A stretch of 64,000 bases of DNA. Origin: M3007 sp031425035 (GTDB lineage: Bacteria > Bacteroidota > Bacteroidia > Chitinophagales > Saprospiraceae). Position numbers and translations under genes: made by a program. The stretch spans positions 72,765-136,764 of the forward strand of contig JANPIN010000016.1 in NCBI GenBank assembly GCA_031425035.1, given 5' to 3'. This document shows positions 63,775 to 64,000 of the stretch, one piece after another. The number at the start of each line of letters is the position of its first letter. Within the stretch, counting starts at the first letter, position 1. The notes under the pieces are model-generated. The model ran no database searches. It saw only the letters and a program-made list of their open reading frames with translations, and was not told where the DNA came from.

Positions 63775-63957
63775 CCGCGGTCTGACGACTTTTTTGTCGT
63801 CCGACCGCTAATGGGTGGTTGCCGCGGTCTGACGACTTTTTTTGTCGTCCGACCGCTAACGGGTGGTTGCCGCGGTCTGACGACTTTTTTGTCGTCCGAC
63901 CGCTAACGGATGGTTACCGCGGTCTGACGACTTTTTTGTCGTCCGACCGCTAATGGG
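63775..63957. repeat. Tandem array of four 47-48 bp palindromic units
   Basis: Units begin (CCGCGG) at 63775, 63822, 63870 and 63917, with spacings of 47, 48 and 47. Each contains the stem GGTCTGACGAC / GTCGTCCGACC around a T6 or T7 loop, followed by GCTAA and a short near-constant linker. All units are nearly identical, unlike a CRISPR array with unique spacers. It ends in the sequence before a further GTCGGACGAC at 63991-64000, which is cut by the window edge and resembles the palindrome at 3222. Confidence 0.9.
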
Positions 63958-64000
63958 TTCAGGTTTTCAGAGCTACAATTCGGCATACTGGTCGGACGAC

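Noticed and set aside
63718..63906. Rightward open frame across the palindrome array
   Set aside because: Its residues are the translated 47-48 bp units and have no protein-like composition or leader.
63775..64000. CRISPR array
   Set aside because: The units have near-constant linkers rather than unique spacers, and no cas gene is nearby.

Overview
The window is from a member of the Bacteroidota. Several signs support this: a SusC/SusD pair next to carbohydrate-active genes, secreted proteins with C-terminal type IX secretion (T9SS) sorting domains, many lipoproteins, TonB receptors with N-terminal carboxypeptidase-regulatory-like domains, and a few TAnnTTTG-type promoter boxes. Base composition is moderately GC-rich, with AT-rich stretches at roughly 3.9-6.5 kb and 40.3-41.9 kb. 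I cannot name a genus; an environmental lineage such as Saprospiria would fit but is not proven. No rRNA, tRNA, CRISPR array, insertion sequence or origin was seen.

Layout. 1-3.8 kb: the 3' end of an acetoacetyl-CoA synthetase gene converges on a TonB receptor gene, which is preceded by a His-rich small secreted protein. 3.9-6.4 kb: an AT-rich accessory patch with an MNT/HEPN pair, whose HEPN gene carries an in-frame stop, and two glycosyltransferases. 6.5-24.8 kb: a polysaccharide utilisation locus. It holds a divergent AraC regulator, susC, susD, a small coupled gene, a T9SS-exported protein of unrecognised catalytic type, a giant LamG/FN3 T9SS protein, a GH130 phosphorylase/mannosidase, an MFS transporter and a lipoprotein paralogue of the unrecognised enzyme. 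24.8-31 kb: a beta-propeller lipoprotein, then an operon of TonB receptor, YfiR-like periplasmic protein and membrane histidine kinase, then a DUF1761 membrane protein. 31-42.5 kb: a SNF2-family helicase, a lipoprotein, a WG-repeat protein, a membrane protein, an AT-rich frameshifted secreted protein and a cupin. 42.5-48.7 kb: small lipoproteins, two tiny overlapping ORFs, a cytochrome c, a YD-repeat-like T9SS protein, an NmrA-like oxidoreductase and an AraC regulator. 49.4-63.7 kb: four consecutive leftward giant genes (629, 1842, 1106 and 1135 aa) without recognisable enzymatic domains, probably one operon. This is the best candidate for an undescribed system.

The intergenic DNA is unusually structured. 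Palindromes sit at four of the five convergent gene junctions. Palindromes built on a GACGAC/GTCGTC stem occur at 3.2 kb and as a 47-48 bp tandem array just upstream of the giant-gene cluster. Inverted arrays of a 10-bp unit lie between susC and susD, with a decayed relative at 20.2 kb. A perfect 7-bp tandem repeat (nearly ten copies) ends three bases before the GH130 start codon.

For the polysaccharide locus, the likely flow is: SusCD captures and imports glycan, exported LamG and (probably) alpha-helical-barrel proteins bind or cut it outside or at the cell surface, the MFS protein moves oligosaccharide into the cytoplasm, and GH130 breaks a mannoside-type linkage there. The substrate cannot be told from sequence alone.
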